A stretch of 64,000 nucleotides of DNA from Flavobacteriales bacterium (lineage in GTDB: Bacteria > Bacteroidota > Bacteroidia > Flavobacteriales_D > Crocinitomicaceae). The position numbers and the translations under genes are program-made. The notes under the pieces were generated by a model. It worked only from the letters and a program-made list of their open reading frames with translations, had not been told where the DNA came from and ran no database searches. The DNA is taken from contig JAKSBJ010000392.1 of the NCBI GenBank assembly GCA_022361195.1, positions 62,001-126,000 on the forward strand, given 5' to 3'. This document shows positions 34,471 through 43,233 of the stretch, piece by piece (position 1 is the stretch's first letter; each line of letters opens with the position of its first letter).

Positions 34471-36495
34471 TTAATCGACAATGCTTATCCCATCAAAAAC
34501 TTCTACAAAGTCGGCCTTATCCACCCAAAAGGTCCATCCGAGAGGATTGTACATTTTAAAGCGTTGACCACCTGCATCATATTCCAAAATAGCACAAGCG
34601 TGTGGTGCAACCAAAGTAGCGGTATTTCCAGCCACCACGTTGGTGACCGTTGGAGAAACAGTATCTACCGTAACTGTACTTTCTACACTGGTGCTAACTG
34701 TTGCAATTTTCCCGGCAGCTAATTGGGTAATTAGGTTATTAATTTCGGCATCATTCTCTGCTATGAAAGAAGGTTTAGGATCACCATTTGAATCAGTAGT
34801 CGGTAGAAAATAATAAGTGGACACTGTTTTATTGGTTATGATGGAAAGTGCCTCATGACTAAAACCTCCTTCTTTGATATGTTGATATCCTCCCATCACA
34901 TGAGCTAAAGCTTTCTCGTATAATACAACCCACATTTCATCTTCTCCTGCCTCGGAAGAAGCATAAGTTGACTGATTTTGACCATTTGCAACAAATTTGG
35001 AAGTAACCGTAACTACAATTTTGTTCCGGACAGAAGGGTCATCTGCTCTTGAAATTATATCAACCCCATCTTCATTTTGAGTAACTTCTACTCCCAATAA
35101 ATAAAGGGTAACATCATACGTTCCATCTCCATTATCCTTAATATTGTCCTTAATAACCTGATTGTCAATACAAGCTACTGCTGCTAAAGCAGCCAGAAAA
35201 AAACAATCTCCTAATCCGCCCTGAACAATATCATCATATGCTACTCCATCACCTGTATCCCACAACTTTGTCATCCCCATATCTGAGGCATTTTCGTAAG
35301 TATTTGCATGGCTCCCGTGTAGATGCATTGGAACTTCATCTGCATTTAATGTGACTCGTTTGTCTGTAGGATCTGTTCTAAATCGATCTTCCGTAAATTC
35401 ATAAGCCTCCTTCCACTGTTCTACTAACCAATCTTGCTCATCTTTCGCTTTGTTGTACTTATCCGAGTCTAAATTGGCTGGTGGAATATTGCCTGTCAAG
35501 CCTGCCTTATCGTACTTAAATATGTAAGTGTGTAATTTATCGTAAGCCTGATTAATTTCGTTTCCATCGATTTCGGTAAGTACCAAGCCTCCATTTCTGG
35601 AATGCATTCCTTCTCTCTTTTCCTTTGCTTTTTGCCAATCCGACAAAGACATATCATCATTATCAGGTTTGTTTTGTCCTTTAAATTGCTTTTTGGCATT
35701 GGTAGCTAATTCTTCATAATACCCTAACTCCTTCTCATAAAATGTTTGATCCAACGGATCATTCATATGTTGTTTGTACAGGTCAAGAATCTTCTCATAA
35801 ACCTCTAAATCTTTCTCATATCCCTCATACTTAAGCTTTTCTACATCACTGAGTGTATTTCCATTTTTGAGCGGATTATATTCATTTTTAAATTCCTGAA
35901 TTTCCGTTTCTAGTTCCTGAATTTCATCTGAAAAATCTTCAAAAAACACATCATTGTGGACGTCAACCTTGAACCGAATTTTATTAAACTCAAACATGAT
36001 CTTGTTCCATCGCTCCTGCAGCTTCGCATCATCAGGTAAAGCATCATAAATATTTCTTGCTTCCTGAAACAATCGGTTTAAATCATCTATGTACTCTTCA
36101 CGGCTATATTCCTCTCCATTGTCTTTGTAACCTTCTTCGTAGAATAATTTGGCCCTATTGATCTCATTTATCTTGAATTTAAACTTTGGTGATGGAACAT
36201 GTTCTGCATCCTCAACAAGCTTGTATAAATCATCATAAATCTCTGATAAAAGTTCATTTAAATCTTTAGTGTCCTCCTGTATTTCCTCCAATAGCCTTTC
36301 AATTTCTTTTAGATAGGGCTCTACCACATCGTAACCATCTCCAGATGTTGGAAACATTCCTCCCAGTCCGCTCAATGGATCAGAAATGTCAGGAGATTCA
36401 TCCCAAAAAGGATCCAGACTATCAAAATAGTCTTCCATATCAACGTACGGCACCCATGGTGCAGGTACTCTGTTATCATAGTCTGCTCTTGGCAT
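34471..36495 (-). CDS. Calpain-like (C2) cysteine protease protein, copy 1
   Basis: A 674-residue cytoplasmic protein, collinear with copy 2. The N-terminal block (DYFDSLDPFWDE, MFPTSGDGYDVVEPYL) and acidic helical region (to about residue 390) are followed by a calpain core: C431 in QGGLGDCFFLAALAAVA, WVVLYEKALAHVMGGYQ, H632 in APHACAILEYD and N650 in MYNPLGW. Unlike copy 2, the full Cys-His-Asn triad is present, so this copy looks catalytically competent. It starts 11 bases after the stop of the OB-fold gene. No export signal is seen; the target protein is unknown. Alternative view: an effector with a protease toxin domain delivered by a system encoded elsewhere. Confidence 0.87.
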   Translation of the reverse strand: MPRADYDNRVPAPWVPYVDMEDYFDSLDPFWDESPDISDPLSGLGGMFPTSGDGYDVVEPYLKEIERLLEEIQEDTKDLNELLSEIYDDLYKLVEDAEHVPSPKFKFKINEINRAKLFYEEGYKDNGEEYSREEYIDDLNRLFQEARNIYDALPDDAKLQERWNKIMFEFNKIRFKVDVHNDVFFEDFSDEIQELETEIQEFKNEYNPLKNGNTLSDVEKLKYEGYEKDLEVYEKILDLYKQHMNDPLDQTFYEKELGYYEELATNAKKQFKGQNKPDNDDMSLSDWQKAKEKREGMHSRNGGLVLTEIDGNEINQAYDKLHTYIFKYDKAGLTGNIPPANLDSDKYNKAKDEQDWLVEQWKEAYEFTEDRFRTDPTDKRVTLNADEVPMHLHGSHANTYENASDMGMTKLWDTGDGVAYDDIVQGGLGDCFFLAALAAVACIDNQVIKDNIKDNGDGTYDVTLYLLGVEVTQNEDGVDIISRADDPSVRNKIVVTVTSKFVANGQNQSTYASSEAGEDEMWVVLYEKALAHVMGGYQHIKEGGFSHEALSIITNKTVSTYYFLPTTDSNGDPKPSFIAENDAEINNLITQLAAGKIATVSTSVESTVTVDTVSPTVTNVVAGNTATLVAPHACAILEYDAGGQRFKMYNPLGWTFWVDKADFVEVFDGISIVD

Positions 36496-36506
36496 AATCG
36501 TTTTTT

Positions 36507-37802
36507 TTAGTTCGTTGAATAATATGTTGCTCTGCTCTCTGTAAAAGTTTTACTACGATAGAGAGGCGAATAAACCAATTCAGCCGCTCCCATACTTTCT
36601 ACCTTTCTTTCTGATCGGATTAAACGATGCGGTGAAAGTGACCAACTGATATTAAGACCATTGTACCAGGCCATGTAAAATGCTTTTGCACTATCCAAAA
36701 GAGAAAGTTTCCAGGAATCTGGCTTTAAGTCACGTAATGATAATTTATCAATATGAATGGCTAATCCATTATCCTTGTACTCCGAATTATGATGCACTTC
36801 TCCATGCACAATTAAGTAAGCTCCTTTTTCAACTCCCATGCTTCGTAAGTTGTTGTATGGAGCCACAATCCAGACATGTTTTTTACTGGAAGGATCATAC
36901 AATTTCACCTGACAAACCAAATCAACATCAACTGTTTGACCGCTAACAATTTCTTCCACAAACCCTTTTACCTCAACAAACTTTTCAGGATCGGCTGTAT
37001 GGACTTTGTGGATATTGAAGTTTTTACCATCCGGAATTTTGGCTAAATCAAAAGGTAAATTTTGAGCACTGAAACTGGTTTCTTTTTCTGTAGCTAAGTC
37101 AACGTACAATTTCCAAACAGCTACATGGGCTGCTAATAATTGACGACTCAACTGTCCAAATTTGGCATTTACAGCACCCAATTTTTCTGAATCACCATTT
37201 TTTCGTTCATCCTGTAAAGCAATAATTACCTGATTATAAAAACGGCTGCGTTGGGCAACTTCTTTGAGGGTATCAAAAATATAAGCACTAAAGTCACTGG
37301 CCTCAGTATAAAATTCTGCCTCATCAAAGGTCAGATTTAAGTGTAATTGATAAAACCGAAGAAGCTTTGTTTCAAAAACATCCCACATTTCACCAATCAC
37401 AGTTTTTGCATCATCTAAAACATCTGCTCTTTGTTCAACCGCTTGTTGCAATGTTTTCTCCAGTTTTCTGCGATTGATTTTATAACGAATTTGCTTGTTG
37501 AGTTCTCCATGTAAATACAAAAGTCCAGAACGATTAATTATTCCCAAACAATCATTAATTAAATTCTCTCGTTCTTCTGAAGCTGATGTTGCACATAAGG
37601 TTTGCAGATAATTGACATACTCCCTACGATCAAGCAAAGCTTTGCTACTCATGGTGTGCCAATTCTGGTACAAAAACAGAAGGGATTGTCTAAAAAAATC
37701 ATCTTTCACCTTACCTTGAATATGTTCCTGTGTAAATGAACCTGATGAAGATGAATTTAGATTTTGTGCATCATTAAATGCATCAAATAAATTACTACTC
37801 AT
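36507..37802 (-). CDS. Uncharacterised protein with helical N-terminus and probable OB fold
   Basis: A 431-residue soluble protein. Residues about 20-260 are helical (for example RKLEKTLQQAVEQRADVLDD). Residues about 285-370 alternate strands in an OB-fold-like order (KFVEVKGFVEEIVSGQ, DLVCQVKLYD, HVWIVAPYNNL, AYLIVHGEVHHN, LAIHIDKLSL), resembling nucleic-acid-binding OB domains. A short aromatic region (FYMAWYNGLNISWSL) follows, and the last 25 residues are Ser/Thr/Tyr-rich. No named family was recognised. It lies between the TGT-like gene (24 bases) and the first calpain-like gene (11 bases), so all three are co-transcribed. Nucleic-acid binding is inferred from the fold only. Confidence 0.75.
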   Translation of the reverse strand: MSSNLFDAFNDAQNLNSSSSGSFTQEHIQGKVKDDFFRQSLLFLYQNWHTMSSKALLDRREYVNYLQTLCATSASEERENLINDCLGIINRSGLLYLHGELNKQIRYKINRRKLEKTLQQAVEQRADVLDDAKTVIGEMWDVFETKLLRFYQLHLNLTFDEAEFYTEASDFSAYIFDTLKEVAQRSRFYNQVIIALQDERKNGDSEKLGAVNAKFGQLSRQLLAAHVAVWKLYVDLATEKETSFSAQNLPFDLAKIPDGKNFNIHKVHTADPEKFVEVKGFVEEIVSGQTVDVDLVCQVKLYDPSSKKHVWIVAPYNNLRSMGVEKGAYLIVHGEVHHNSEYKDNGLAIHIDKLSLRDLKPDSWKLSLLDSAKAFYMAWYNGLNISWSLSPHRLIRSERKVESMGAAELVYSPLYRSKTFTESRATYYSTN

Positions 37803-37826
37803 AAATATCGTTTTAAGTCGTTTTTG

Positions 37827-39905
37827 TTATTGATTGAGGCTTAATTCAAAGGCTTTTTCTACTGCCTTTCCCCATTTGGATGAACCAATTTTTTTATAGC
37901 GTTCAACTTGCATTTGTGTCCAGTCAAATAGCTTTTTTTCATCGTCTCTTCGGTCTTTTATATGCTCGCATATTTCTTTTAAGACCCAGTAATTATGTCC
38001 CGATCGGGCAATTCTTAAATCCTGAATGAGTTTTTCTTTTCCTCCTCTCATTTTAGTAAAGAAGGGAATGTACTGTTCTACCAAATCTTGTCGGCTCTTT
38101 AATTCTTTGGCCAGTTCTTTTACGCTGGTATCTTTAGTGATGGACATGGTTTTTCGTAAGTCAGCCCAATTGGATGGGTAAACCTTTTCAAAGTCCTGGA
38201 AAAATGGAGTCTTACTCTCGTAAGGCTGATCGTTGATGAGTGCATAAGCTGCGACTTTGTACATATCCATCTTTAAGAAAGCGTGACGATTTCCGTAGAT
38301 TTTCCCGTCATAAGCATCTTGAAAGGGTGCAGAAGAATCAATACTAACTGCTTTGGATTGACGAGTGAGATAACCCGTTAAGGCAATTAAAATTGGAGAT
38401 CCCACCCCTAAAATATGAATTGGAGTATCATCCTTTAAAGCATTCATAGCTCCCAGAGTTATGGCTTGTGCAATAATGTATGCTTCTGGAAGTTTTTCTT
38501 CAAAGTTCATCCATTTGTCACCCAGTTTAATTCGGGTTATATAACGCCTACTTCTCATTGGAGCTCCGTAGCTAATAGCAATTCCATCTTTTGAAACATC
38601 CTTAATTTGCTCTCCACCTAAATACGAACTGTCGTAATTGTATGAATGCAAAACCAGGAATTTTGCTGATTCCTTTAATTGCTTCTCAAATCCCAATTCT
38701 CCTTCGTATTGTTGGCTATATAGTTCGGCTGTTTTCTTTTGGTAAGCAACAATGCTCTCTGCATCTGGTGAAAAGGTATCATCCAGCATACCACACATCA
38801 TCATCACCGGAATGCTAAAATCTTCCAGTCCAATCATGTAATGGGGCCGAATGAGTAATTGTTTTCCAATAATTTTTTCAAAGTCAAGTTCACCTCTTAC
38901 TTCATCACATTTTTGAGTAATGCGCTGAATCAAATCAGCTCTATCGGCCAACGTTTTTTCAGCTACTTCTCCCTGCTTTTTTAGTTCATCTTTTGCCTGA
39001 TTAAGGATATCATCCCCTTCATCTGAAAACTCACGAGCAATAGCACACATTCGGGTCCAATTGCCATTGTCGCTAATGAGTAAGTTTCGACGACTACGAA
39101 CCCATTTTGCACGCTCTATGCTACTTTTGGTGGTATAATGCTCTGAAAGTAAATAGCCATCTCTTAAGGTTGTTTTTGGGTTTAAGGGGTCAGCCGTAAC
39201 CGTTCCTAAATTGGAGATAAAAACAAATTCATCTCTCTTGTATTTTGGAATTTGTACAGTAGATGGCTTTTTCTTTTTTGGAAAGGCTTTGAAGACAGGA
39301 CTCAGCTTGAACAAATCTCCTAAAAAGAGTAACATCTCAAAAGCTCTGGCCTTACTTATAGGCTGATTGATTTTTGTGGAAAGGGCCTCTCGAACAATCT
39401 CCATTTTTTCATCAGCAATCAACCCATCAAACAACTCCAGATAGTTTTCGTATTTGGAGATCGTATTGGTACCAGACTTGCTTCCTGTCAAAATTCGATT
39501 AACTCTACTATCCCAAATAGGATAGACAGTTGGATTAATGAAATGTAACAACTTGGAGGTTCCGGTTACCGAATTGTTGACTAATGCTTTTAAACGGGAA
39601 AATTCCTCAGCAGATAAGCGCTTTCCATCATCCTTAAGACGATTCAATGATTCCAAAACTTCTTCAAAATTATTTTTACGGAAATTAAGCGTGGTGGGCA
39701 TCCAACTGTACACCAAAGCACAGCCCTGAATTAATTCGGTTGGCGTAATCTCTTCAGCATCTTCAAAAAAATCAAGATAATAAGGATAGCTTGTCAAATA
39801 AGTCCACAATCTTCTATCAACGACAGAGGTACTTTGCTCAAGTTTTTCAAAATCGATCACGATTTGACCCTCGAGTCCATTCAACTGTTCAAGTGTAATT
39901 TTCAT
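37827..39905 (-). CDS. Large protein with a TGT-like (tRNA-guanine transglycosylase / DpdA-type) barrel
   Basis: A 692-residue cytoplasmic protein, first gene of the operon. The N-terminal ~220 residues form a helical domain with KLLHFINPTVYPIWDSRVNRIL. The middle and C-terminal parts show a TGT-like order: D279 in LLISDNG (compare DSGG with the general-base Asp of TGT), PVMMMCGMLDDTFSPD, then HILGVGSP (499-504 for LGVGSP; compare MGVGTP) and D523 in SIDSSAPF (compare FDCV-PTR with the nucleophilic Asp), then DGKIYG (compare NG-x-x-F). Both catalytic Asp positions are thus present. TGT-type enzymes exchange a base in tRNA or, in DpdA, in DNA. No TGT zinc-site CxC motif is visible. Homology is inferred by motif reading. 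Confidence 0.7.
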   Translation of the reverse strand: MKITLEQLNGLEGQIVIDFEKLEQSTSVVDRRLWTYLTSYPYYLDFFEDAEEITPTELIQGCALVYSWMPTTLNFRKNNFEEVLESLNRLKDDGKRLSAEEFSRLKALVNNSVTGTSKLLHFINPTVYPIWDSRVNRILTGSKSGTNTISKYENYLELFDGLIADEKMEIVREALSTKINQPISKARAFEMLLFLGDLFKLSPVFKAFPKKKKPSTVQIPKYKRDEFVFISNLGTVTADPLNPKTTLRDGYLLSEHYTTKSSIERAKWVRSRRNLLISDNGNWTRMCAIAREFSDEGDDILNQAKDELKKQGEVAEKTLADRADLIQRITQKCDEVRGELDFEKIIGKQLLIRPHYMIGLEDFSIPVMMMCGMLDDTFSPDAESIVAYQKKTAELYSQQYEGELGFEKQLKESAKFLVLHSYNYDSSYLGGEQIKDVSKDGIAISYGAPMRSRRYITRIKLGDKWMNFEEKLPEAYIIAQAITLGAMNALKDDTPIHILGVGSPILIALTGYLTRQSKAVSIDSSAPFQDAYDGKIYGNRHAFLKMDMYKVAAYALINDQPYESKTPFFQDFEKVYPSNWADLRKTMSITKDTSVKELAKELKSRQDLVEQYIPFFTKMRGGKEKLIQDLRIARSGHNYWVLKEICEHIKDRRDDEKKLFDWTQMQVERYKKIGSSKWGKAVEKAFELSLNQ

Positions 39906-40082
39906 CTTTTTGGGTTAATAAAGTGGACACTAAAAGATGAATTATACTCCTGACTTAATCTGTTCAATTTCTGAATTGCCTATTTTAGTTTCTGAATCTT
40001 GTCAAATGATTCACAAATACGTTTGAAGATTCATTTTTAGAATAAAAACCCTCACAATCAAACAACTACCATTTAACAAAAC

Positions 40083-40110
40083 AAAAAACAGCCCCAATTA
40101 TTCGGGGCTG
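40083..40110 (-). terminator. Terminator of the outer-membrane barrel gene
   Basis: Stem CAGCCCC / GGGGCTG (40089-40095, 40104-40110) with an 8-base loop. On the minus strand it is followed by six T (plus-strand A-run 40083-40088). It lies 25 bases after the stop at 40136 and separates that gene from the calpain/TGT-like operon, which must therefore have its own promoter within 39906-40082; no clear -7 box was found there. Confidence 0.85.
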
Positions 40111-40135
40111 CTCTTTCTATTTTTTGGTTTGTTAC

Positions 40136-41443
40136 TTAGAAAATTTGGTGGATAAACTCTACATTAAAGTAATATCCCTGATACCTTATAGAAGGAATAT
40201 TTTCTATTAAATAACTTGGATTTGAATTATTGGTATAATCATAATCATTACTTAGATTATACCCCCCGGAGATGGCTAATCGAGTAGCAGGGGATAAATA
40301 GTAATACATATCAGCTTGTATTCCTGCTAATAAACCTGGAGTAGCACTATTGCTCATACTATGACCTCCATTTATTGTGGCTTTTAAACGAGTTCGAGTA
40401 GTTGGGTACCATCCCGTACTAAAATAGGCCGTAGTCCATACCGGATAACGTTCAATAGTTGAATTGTCTAAAAACTCACTTCGATTAAGTCCGCCATAAA
40501 CTGAAACTCCTAAATCATATTGCATGGCATAAGAAGCCGGTAAATAATAATCGAGTTTTAAAAAACCTAAAACGGAGGTAATATTCGATGAACCATGAAC
40601 TGAATGTCGAGCATATCGAAGGGGAGTAGTCACCCCCAGTTCAGTTCTAAGTCCACTCAAACGACTATTGAATTGAGAATAATAGAAGGCATCGTTTAAA
40701 CGAGAAAAGTAGGCAATATCCTTTGTTGTCTCTACCCCAATTGAGTTTAAGGTACTATCCAACTGTTCTAATTGCCATATTCTTAATAAACGACGATCAA
40801 AGCCTCTTTTGTTTCTGATTTTACCAATTTGATCAGACAAGCTTTTGAGTTGAGATTCGTTTAAAGGTTCACCAATGGTCCCCGTTTTATTCAATAGACG
40901 ATTAACATCCATTGCCTGACGGGCAAAAGTGGTATATTCAATTCTTCCAAGTCCAATAGACAAAGAAGGAGCCACATTTAAATTCAATCCATTTCGTAAG
41001 GTATCGTCTACATCTTCAAAACTAATCGATGGAGATACTGCTAAACCACCATGAGCTCCAATAAACAACTTTTCTCTGAGGTAAAAACGATTTTGACTGT
41101 TATGGCTTAGACTCAGGTTTGAATCAAATCTATCAAATGCATTCTGACTTTCAAAACTTCCGCTTAGGGATAGTGCGGTATAATAAGTTCCTTGGTAATG
41201 GGATTGATTACTGAAGACGTAATGCGTTAATCCGGTTCTAAGGTATGCATTGTGCGTTTCAGAAGAATTGGGTGCAGTAATCTGCCTTCCCAGGCTATTT
41301 GCATCAAGATTCCAATTCAATGAACGGAATTTAAATTCGGGAGATTGATAATTCTTTAAAAAGGTTTTGTCCAGATTTTGGGAAATGGAATTTAGGCTCT
41401 GTAGGGCGACGAAACCCAACAGACAGAGTTTTAACATTTTCAT
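40136..41443 (-). CDS. Probable outer-membrane beta-barrel protein
   Basis: A 435-residue protein with a signal peptide at about 1-22 (ends SISQ). The remainder alternates amphipathic strands with turns rich in Asn, Ser and Tyr (for example YHYLSPATRLAISGGY-like segments near the end) and finishes in a C-terminal Phe (EFIHQIF), as do outer-membrane barrels. No transport or enzyme family was recognised. It is monocistronic, with its own terminator, and a 170-base gap separates it from the divergent DinB-like gene. Confidence 0.75.
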   Translation of the reverse strand: MKMLKLCLLGFVALQSLNSISQNLDKTFLKNYQSPEFKFRSLNWNLDANSLGRQITAPNSSETHNAYLRTGLTHYVFSNQSHYQGTYYTALSLSGSFESQNAFDRFDSNLSLSHNSQNRFYLREKLFIGAHGGLAVSPSISFEDVDDTLRNGLNLNVAPSLSIGLGRIEYTTFARQAMDVNRLLNKTGTIGEPLNESQLKSLSDQIGKIRNKRGFDRRLLRIWQLEQLDSTLNSIGVETTKDIAYFSRLNDAFYYSQFNSRLSGLRTELGVTTPLRYARHSVHGSSNITSVLGFLKLDYYLPASYAMQYDLGVSVYGGLNRSEFLDNSTIERYPVWTTAYFSTGWYPTTRTRLKATINGGHSMSNSATPGLLAGIQADMYYYLSPATRLAISGGYNLSNDYDYTNNSNPSYLIENIPSIRYQGYYFNVEFIHQIF

Positions 41444-41613
41444 TTTTTACGATCATTTTTTACGTTAACACTTTTTTAACAAAGTTTGTACCAAAAAAGC
41501 ACATTCTTGAAAAAACTAAACGTTTTAAATCACAATAAATTTTATTCCGATAAAGCCAGTCAAGGGATTCAATCAACCTTAAAAACTCCAATTATTTTGG
41601 TTAACTTTCTCTC

Positions 41614-42138
41614 ATGAAAAGATCTGAAATTGAAATTGTACCTGACTACTTTCTCCGTTACATTAATCTTGTTCCTGATGCCGAATTAATGGATGTCTTA
41701 CCTACTGGTGGAATTGACCTTTACCAAAATGAATTGGAAAAGTTGAAAGCAATTGGCTTAAAAACTTATGCGGCTGAAAAGTGGACTATTCCAGAATTGA
41801 TTGAACATCTTATGGATACAGAACGAATTTTCTTAAATCGTTCATTACGTTTTGTACGGCAAGATACCACTCCACTTCCGGGCTATGATGAAAATGAATA
41901 TGCCAAAACCAGCCGTGCTAATGAACGAAGTTTGGAAGATTTATTGGAAGAATATGAAGTAATTCGTAGCTGTACCAATCTTTTCTTTAAAAATTTGAAT
42001 CGCGAACAATTATTAGCCACTGGAGAAGCGAGTGGATTAAAGATTTCGGTTCTGGCGATGGGATTTATTCAAATTGGTCATCCCATTCACCATTTCAACG
42101 TCATTAAGGAAAGATACTTTCCTTTAATTACTCAATAA
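41614..42138 (+). CDS. DinB/YfiT-like putative metal-dependent protein
   Basis: A 174-residue protein of the DinB four-helix-bundle superfamily. Possible metal-binding His residues are in LIEHLMDTER and GHPIHHFNVIKERY, the usual three-His arrangement. Members include thiol-dependent transferases (bacillithiol or mycothiol), but many are uncharacterised; the substrate here is unknown. A TAACTTTC about 15 bases upstream of the ATG is a one-mismatch -7 box. Its last 11 bases overlap the convergent apbE gene tail to tail. Confidence 0.85.
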   Translation: MKRSEIEIVPDYFLRYINLVPDAELMDVLPTGGIDLYQNELEKLKAIGLKTYAAEKWTIPELIEHLMDTERIFLNRSLRFVRQDTTPLPGYDENEYAKTSRANERSLEDLLEEYEVIRSCTNLFFKNLNREQLLATGEASGLKISVLAMGFIQIGHPIHHFNVIKERYFPLITQ

Positions 42139-43219
42139 TTGAATCTCTGAAATTTTTGGTGTAATAGGTTTCCAAACGTCCTTTAGCGTTAGTAAAGATC
42201 AAATAAACCTCTAAATCAAGTTCGGGATGATCATTGACGAACTTCATTGTTTCATCTGCTCCCATCACCATAAAGGCAGTTGCCATTCCGTCAGCAATAG
42301 CACAACTCTCAGCTACTACGGTAACACTTAAAAGAGAATGTTTTACTGGATAGCCTGTTCGTGGATCAATAGTATGAGAATATTTGATTCCATCTTCTTC
42401 ATAAAATTTTCGGTACGATCCTGAAGTGGCCATACTACGGTTTTTGAGCTGAACAATTTGTTGAATTTCTCTATCCTCTGCAGTTGAATTATCAATGGGT
42501 TTATCAATTCCAATTCGCCAAAGTTCACCTTCAGAGTTTAGACCTTTAACTCGAATTTCACCTCCAATTTCAACATAGTAATTCTCGGCACCTTTTTCTT
42601 CCAACATTTCAGCTAATACATCAACGGCCAAACCTTGAGCAATGGCATCAAAGCCCAGCTTACTTTCTGATGTTCTTTTATTCAGTACATAAATGGTACT
42701 ATCAGTTTTTATAGTATCATCGGCACCCAAATAGTTAAAGTGATAACCATTTTGAAAGCCTATTAATGCTCTTAAAGAATCTACGGTCGAAGAGTCGGGG
42801 CGTTCCTGTATTTTACGGTTAAACCCCCATTCATCTATCAAAGGAAAAACGGTTGGGTCAAAAGCTCCATCACTTGTTTCAAATACAGTTTGTGATAACT
42901 GATAACAACGGTCAAAGTAGCCTTGTGGATCTGTAAAACTAAATTTCCCGGCAGGAGCTTCGTTGAGTTTCGTAATTGTAGAATTTGGGATATAACTACT
43001 CAATGCCAAATCAAAATCATCTAAAATCTGCTCAATTTCAGAAGTCTCTAGTGGAACATCATCATTGCATATAATTGCAAAAGTTGTTCCTTGTGTGTTT
43101 CCATAATATTCTACGTAGGCTGAAGCCTCTGAATCGTTTTGGTTTTCGGCTTCTTTTTGTTCTCCCCCACAATTCATTAAAAGCAATACAAGGGGAAGTA
43201 AGAGAAAGTGTTTGTTCAT
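42128..43219 (-). CDS. apbE: FAD:protein FMN transferase (lipoprotein)
   Basis: A 363-residue ApbE-family enzyme that attaches FMN to a Thr or Ser of flavoproteins such as RnfG or NqrC in the periplasm. A lipobox (LLLMNC, Cys17) marks it as a lipoprotein. Family motifs: FDAIAQGLAVDVLAEML, NYYVEIGGEIRVKG, MATSGSYRKF, and the C-terminal HTIDPRTGYPV plus CAIADGMATAFMVMG with the Mg-binding Asp. It starts 14 bases after the stop of the giant repeat protein and probably shares its transcript. No Nqr or Rnf genes are present in the window. Confidence 0.95.
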   Translation of the reverse strand: MNKHFLLLPLVLLLMNCGGEQKEAENQNDSEASAYVEYYGNTQGTTFAIICNDDVPLETSEIEQILDDFDLALSSYIPNSTITKLNEAPAGKFSFTDPQGYFDRCYQLSQTVFETSDGAFDPTVFPLIDEWGFNRKIQERPDSSTVDSLRALIGFQNGYHFNYLGADDTIKTDSTIYVLNKRTSESKLGFDAIAQGLAVDVLAEMLEEKGAENYYVEIGGEIRVKGLNSEGELWRIGIDKPIDNSTAEDREIQQIVQLKNRSMATSGSYRKFYEEDGIKYSHTIDPRTGYPVKHSLLSVTVVAESCAIADGMATAFMVMGADETMKFVNDHPELDLEVYLIFTNAKGRLETYYTKNFRDSIIE

Positions 43220-43233
43220 TGAATTTGATAATC

